Notes under the pieces: model-generated | Database searches by the model: none | The model's input: only the letters and a program-made list of their open reading frames with translations | Told to the model about the DNA's origin: nothing | From: Candidatus Rhodoferax bjergmarkensis | GTDB taxonomy: Bacteria; Pseudomonadota; Gammaproteobacteria; Burkholderiales; Burkholderiaceae_C | DNA: 64,000 bases | NCBI GenBank assembly: GCA_016708345.1 | Contig: JADJFX010000038.1 | Coordinates: 1 to 64,000, forward strand | Direction: 5' to 3' | Made by a program: the position numbers and the translations under genes | Shown here: piece by piece, positions 61,633-64,000 of the stretch | How the letters are laid out: every line of letters begins with the position of its first letter | Position numbering within the stretch: position 1 is the stretch's first letter

Positions 61633-62403
61633 GTGATGTACCTCCGGTAAGTCTTCAAGTTCGATTATCTCGCCTTCGGGTACAAAGCGGCGCAGCACCA
61701 GGCGGCGTACCCATACGGTGAGCGCCCGGCGCAGTTCCCGGTTTTGCGGGGCCTGGAGTTTGTGCGCCAGTTGGCCCACCATGTTGGCAATGTCTTGCGG
61801 GCTGGCGCTGCGCTCCAGTTGCACCAAGCTGGCGATGGCGTTGTCGGCTTGGTGAAGGCTGGCTTCGGGCACGCGCCCTTCGTCCATCACAAAGTAGCGC
61901 AGGCGCGGGCGGTAGGCACCCAAACTGGGGGGCACGGGCTCGATGAGTTCTTCGAGTTCGCGCGCGGCGCTCCATGGGCGTTCGCCGTTGTAGAGCACCA
62001 GTGGGAACACGGCAGGTAGTTTACGGGCGCTGGTTTGTCCGCTTTTGATGAGGTCCTGGTACAGCAGCCCGATGTAGGTCAGGATGCGCACCGCCATATA
62101 GGTGTCATTGCTGCTTTGGAATTCGAGCAGGAGGTAGACGTAGAGCCACTCGCCTGCCGTTTCGGTTTTATCCTCACCCTGCGCTGGCGCTTCGCTTGGC
62201 GTTTGGGCGCGCATGCGAATGCGCCAGATGATGTCGTCTTCTCGGTCGCGCAGGTCGTCGCTGACATAGCTTCCGCTGACTTTTTCCAGCGTGGTGTAGT
62301 CCAGTTGCTGCACCCAGTCTTCATGCACAAAGCCGCGCAACAGGTCTTGCACCGCCTTGGGGTGGGAGAAAACGTTTTTGTAGGCGTTGTCGTGGGTGCT
62401 CAT
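61327..62403 (-). CDS. Rpn-family recombination-promoting nuclease (PD-(D/E)XK)
   Basis: A 358-residue member of the Rpn/transposase-like family. The N-terminus (MSTHDNAYKNVFSHPKAVQD, LLRGFVHEDWVQQLD) and the nuclease core (WLYVYLLLEFQSSNDTYMAV, with LEFQ giving the D/E-x-Q-type site) are typical. The C-terminal third contains slipping repeats (five QGMQ units, then GKLE units) before a helix (RLLVRRFGPLSPEVLAQI). An internal start at residue 258 with a strong ribosome binding site predicts a second, short product. The gene is wedged between two adhesin pieces. Confidence 0.87.
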   Translation of the reverse strand: MSTHDNAYKNVFSHPKAVQDLLRGFVHEDWVQQLDYTTLEKVSGSYVSDDLRDREDDIIWRIRMRAQTPSEAPAQGEDKTETAGEWLYVYLLLEFQSSNDTYMAVRILTYIGLLYQDLIKSGQTSARKLPAVFPLVLYNGERPWSAARELEELIEPVPPSLGAYRPRLRYFVMDEGRVPEASLHQADNAIASLVQLERSASPQDIANMVGQLAHKLQAPQNRELRRALTVWVRRLVLRRFVPEGEIIELEDLPEVHHMISERVESWTQQWLKQGMQQGMQQGMQQGMQQGMQQGKLEGKLEGKLEAEADMLRRLLVRRFGPLSPEVLAQIDAASAEQIEAWFDRSLDASNMTQVFASH

Positions 62404-62500
62404 GGGGCAAAGCCTACCATGCGGCGGTGCCCACAGGTTTGGTGCGGGTGACTGCTGTTTTGGGCTCCAAGCAGGCTGACGCTATGAAAGTCAGAGCTAC

Positions 62501-63988
62501 TTACGCTTGTCTGGCTTGCGCAAGATGGTGTTTTTGTTTCAAAAAATTTTTAAATTTGAACCTGGCTCTTTGATCCGTTTCTGCACTTGAGGCCACCGGC
62601 GCGTCGTTGACGGCGGTTACCGTCAGGCTGACGCTTGCCAGGCTTGAGTCTGCCTCGCCATCGCTCACCCGGTAGGTGAAGCTATCAAGACCGAAGAAGT
62701 TGGCCTCGGCCGTGTAGGTGACCGTGACGTCGCTACCCTGCACCAAACTGCCGTGTAAAGGGCCGCTGACGATGCTGGCGGCCAGGGGCGCGCCCTCGGC
62801 GTCAATGGCACCGGCCAGCAGGTCGATCGTCAGCATGCTGTCTTCCGCCAGCGTGGTTTGTGGGCCTGATAGGTCTGCAGCCACCGGGGCGTCGTTCACC
62901 GGGGTAATGGTCAGAGTGACGGTCGACACATTGGAGTCCACCACGCCGTTGCTCAGGCGGTAGGTAAAGCTGTCAGTGCCAAAGTAGTCTTGCGCCGGGG
63001 TGTAGCTGAAGGTGCTGTCAGGATTGACAACTACCAGCCCATGCTGCGGCGCGGCCACGATCACCGGGGCCATGCCAGCCTGGTTGGCGTCAATGTCATT
63101 GGCCAGGGCGATGATTCTCGCCACGGTGTCCTCAAAGGTGGAGATGCTGTCGTCGCGGGTTTGGGCCATGCCCATCAGGCGCACATTGCTTACCGTGGCA
63201 TGGCTGCCCAGGTTGGGGGCGGTGCTGCCAAAGCCGATCAAATCGAAACTCAGGTTGACAGCGGTACCCGCAGCAATACCGGCCAGGTCGACCAGGTAGG
63301 TACGGCTGCCGTCCGCGTTGGTGACGTGGGTCACGCCGCTGGCGGCCAGCTCGGCACCGCTGGCTTGCAGGTTGAGCAAGGCGTCGGTGTGGGTCAGTCC
63401 TATATCACTGGTTTGGGCTGACAGGGATGCGCCGGTGTTCGCGTTAAGCAGGGCGACCTCAAAAGCATCGTCCGGGCCAGTGGCGGCCTCAATCAGGGCA
63501 AGATTGGACAGAGTGAAGCTCAGGTAGCGGTCTTGCGGGCCCACGATGAACACCTGGTTCAGGCGGGTTTGCTGGGTGGCAGATTCATTCAGCGTGGCAG
63601 CACCGGCTTCAATGGCGACGCTACCCTCTGTGGCCCAGCCTTGGGCGGAGTTGAGGCTGCCGTTGGATGTATTGAACTGACCATTGGTCAGGGTTGTATT
63701 GGCGGCGACTTCATACTGCGGCACGGCGGCCAAAACGCTGCCGTTGGGGGCAAACAGGGTTTGTATTCCATAGCGGTCGCTGCGCAGACGGCCCAGGGCG
63801 AACAGGCCCAGGCCGGCAAAGGGCAAGCCGGGCAGGGGTGCCGTTGGCGAAGACGGCGCGTCAGGGTTGGCCGGGTCTGTGGGCGTTGCGCTGCTGTCGG
63901 CCTTGAGCTGGGCCACCAGTTGGCTCATCAGGGTCAGCTCTTCGCTGCTTGGCAGGCGGCGCTCGCCTGGCTGCAGGGTGGTGGCCAT
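62501..63988 (-). CDS. cadherin-like/VCBS-type adhesin, C-terminally truncated
   Basis: A 495-residue protein. After a low-complexity N-terminus comes a beta-rich domain (YLSFTLSNLALIEAATGPDD, SRTYLVDLAGIAAGTAVNLS), then cadherin-like domains (TFSYTPAQDYFGTDSFTYRL, TVTLTITPVNDAPVAADLSG, YTAEANFFGLDSFTYRVSDG). Large surface proteins of this type have many such domains; here the frame runs into a basic tail (RARFKFKNFLKQKHHLAQAR) and stops, so the gene looks cut. The start at 63988 is a guess, as the window ends 12 bases later. Confidence 0.7.
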   Translation of the reverse strand: MATTLQPGERRLPSSEELTLMSQLVAQLKADSSATPTDPANPDAPSSPTAPLPGLPFAGLGLFALGRLRSDRYGIQTLFAPNGSVLAAVPQYEVAANTTLTNGQFNTSNGSLNSAQGWATEGSVAIEAGAATLNESATQQTRLNQVFIVGPQDRYLSFTLSNLALIEAATGPDDAFEVALLNANTGASLSAQTSDIGLTHTDALLNLQASGAELAASGVTHVTNADGSRTYLVDLAGIAAGTAVNLSFDLIGFGSTAPNLGSHATVSNVRLMGMAQTRDDSISTFEDTVARIIALANDIDANQAGMAPVIVAAPQHGLVVVNPDSTFSYTPAQDYFGTDSFTYRLSNGVVDSNVSTVTLTITPVNDAPVAADLSGPQTTLAEDSMLTIDLLAGAIDAEGAPLAASIVSGPLHGSLVQGSDVTVTYTAEANFFGLDSFTYRVSDGEADSSLASVSLTVTAVNDAPVASSAETDQRARFKFKNFLKQKHHLAQARQA

Positions 63989-64000
63989 GAAATCGCGTCC

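Overview
The window is bacterial and most likely from a betaproteobacterium of the order Burkholderiales, probably Comamonadaceae (Rhodoferax/Polaromonas-like). I base this on the sequence style of the ribosomal proteins and EF-Tu/EF-G, the gene set (GlcE/GlcF glycolate oxidase, HemJ, a Mla-type transporter, a SPINDLY-type transferase) and a dense family of short palindromic intergenic repeats. This placement is by recognition, not by a search.

Region 1 (1-19.3 kb) is strongly frame-disrupted. Reading the frames piecewise recovers a SPINDLY-like glycosyltransferase, glcE, glcF, a COG5322-type dehydrogenase, an iron-dependent alcohol dehydrogenase, a Ser/Thr protein kinase, glutathione peroxidase, a GGDEF protein, a DMT-family exporter, lplT, alr, an HD-domain protein, a P-type ATPase with its middle missing, a cation diffusion facilitator and radA. 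Conserved blocks are intact between one- and two-base indels, and essential-type genes are hit as hard as accessory ones. Poor-quality sequence is therefore more likely than decay, except for the ATPase deletion.

Region 2 (20-28 kb) holds a TauE-like permease, a GMC oxidoreductase with an enoyl-CoA hydratase, a lipid ABC transporter (mlaE-mlaF-mlaD-lipoprotein) and a peroxiredoxin. Region 3 (28-38.4 kb) is a str plus S10 ribosomal block on the minus strand (rpsL, rpsG, fusA, tuf, rpsJ, rplC, rplD, rplW, rplB, rpsS, rplV, rpsC, rplP, rpmC, rpsQ). It has a promoter before rpsL, a terminator or attenuator between rpsJ and rplC, and a terminator after rpsQ. Region 4 (38.5-53 kb) carries dacA, a ferredoxin, a VanZ protein, hemJ facing hemB, corA, an exported amidohydrolase, an integron-integrase scrap, a cytochrome b5/ferric-reductase operon, a wax ester synthase/DGAT with an alpha/beta hydrolase, an HD-GYP protein, selD and a histone-like DUF2934 protein. 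Region 5 (53-64 kb) is more accessory: a caspase-like MORN protein, a RelB/ParE toxin-antitoxin pair, an aminotransferase with methylmalonate-semialdehyde dehydrogenase, small unknown proteins, and an Rpn nuclease gene wedged between two pieces of a cadherin-like adhesin.

The most interesting signals are these. (1) The rpn gene has an internal start with a near-ideal ribosome binding site, predicting an intragenic antitoxin. (2) A dispersed palindromic repeat encodes the export signals of two unrelated proteins, read in opposite orientations, and supplies stop codons to two others. (3) The hemJ leader can form a terminator and a competing long-range helix. (4) A second hairpin element, found twice, has a conserved core but locus-specific, self-complementary arms, and one copy lies inside the str operon.
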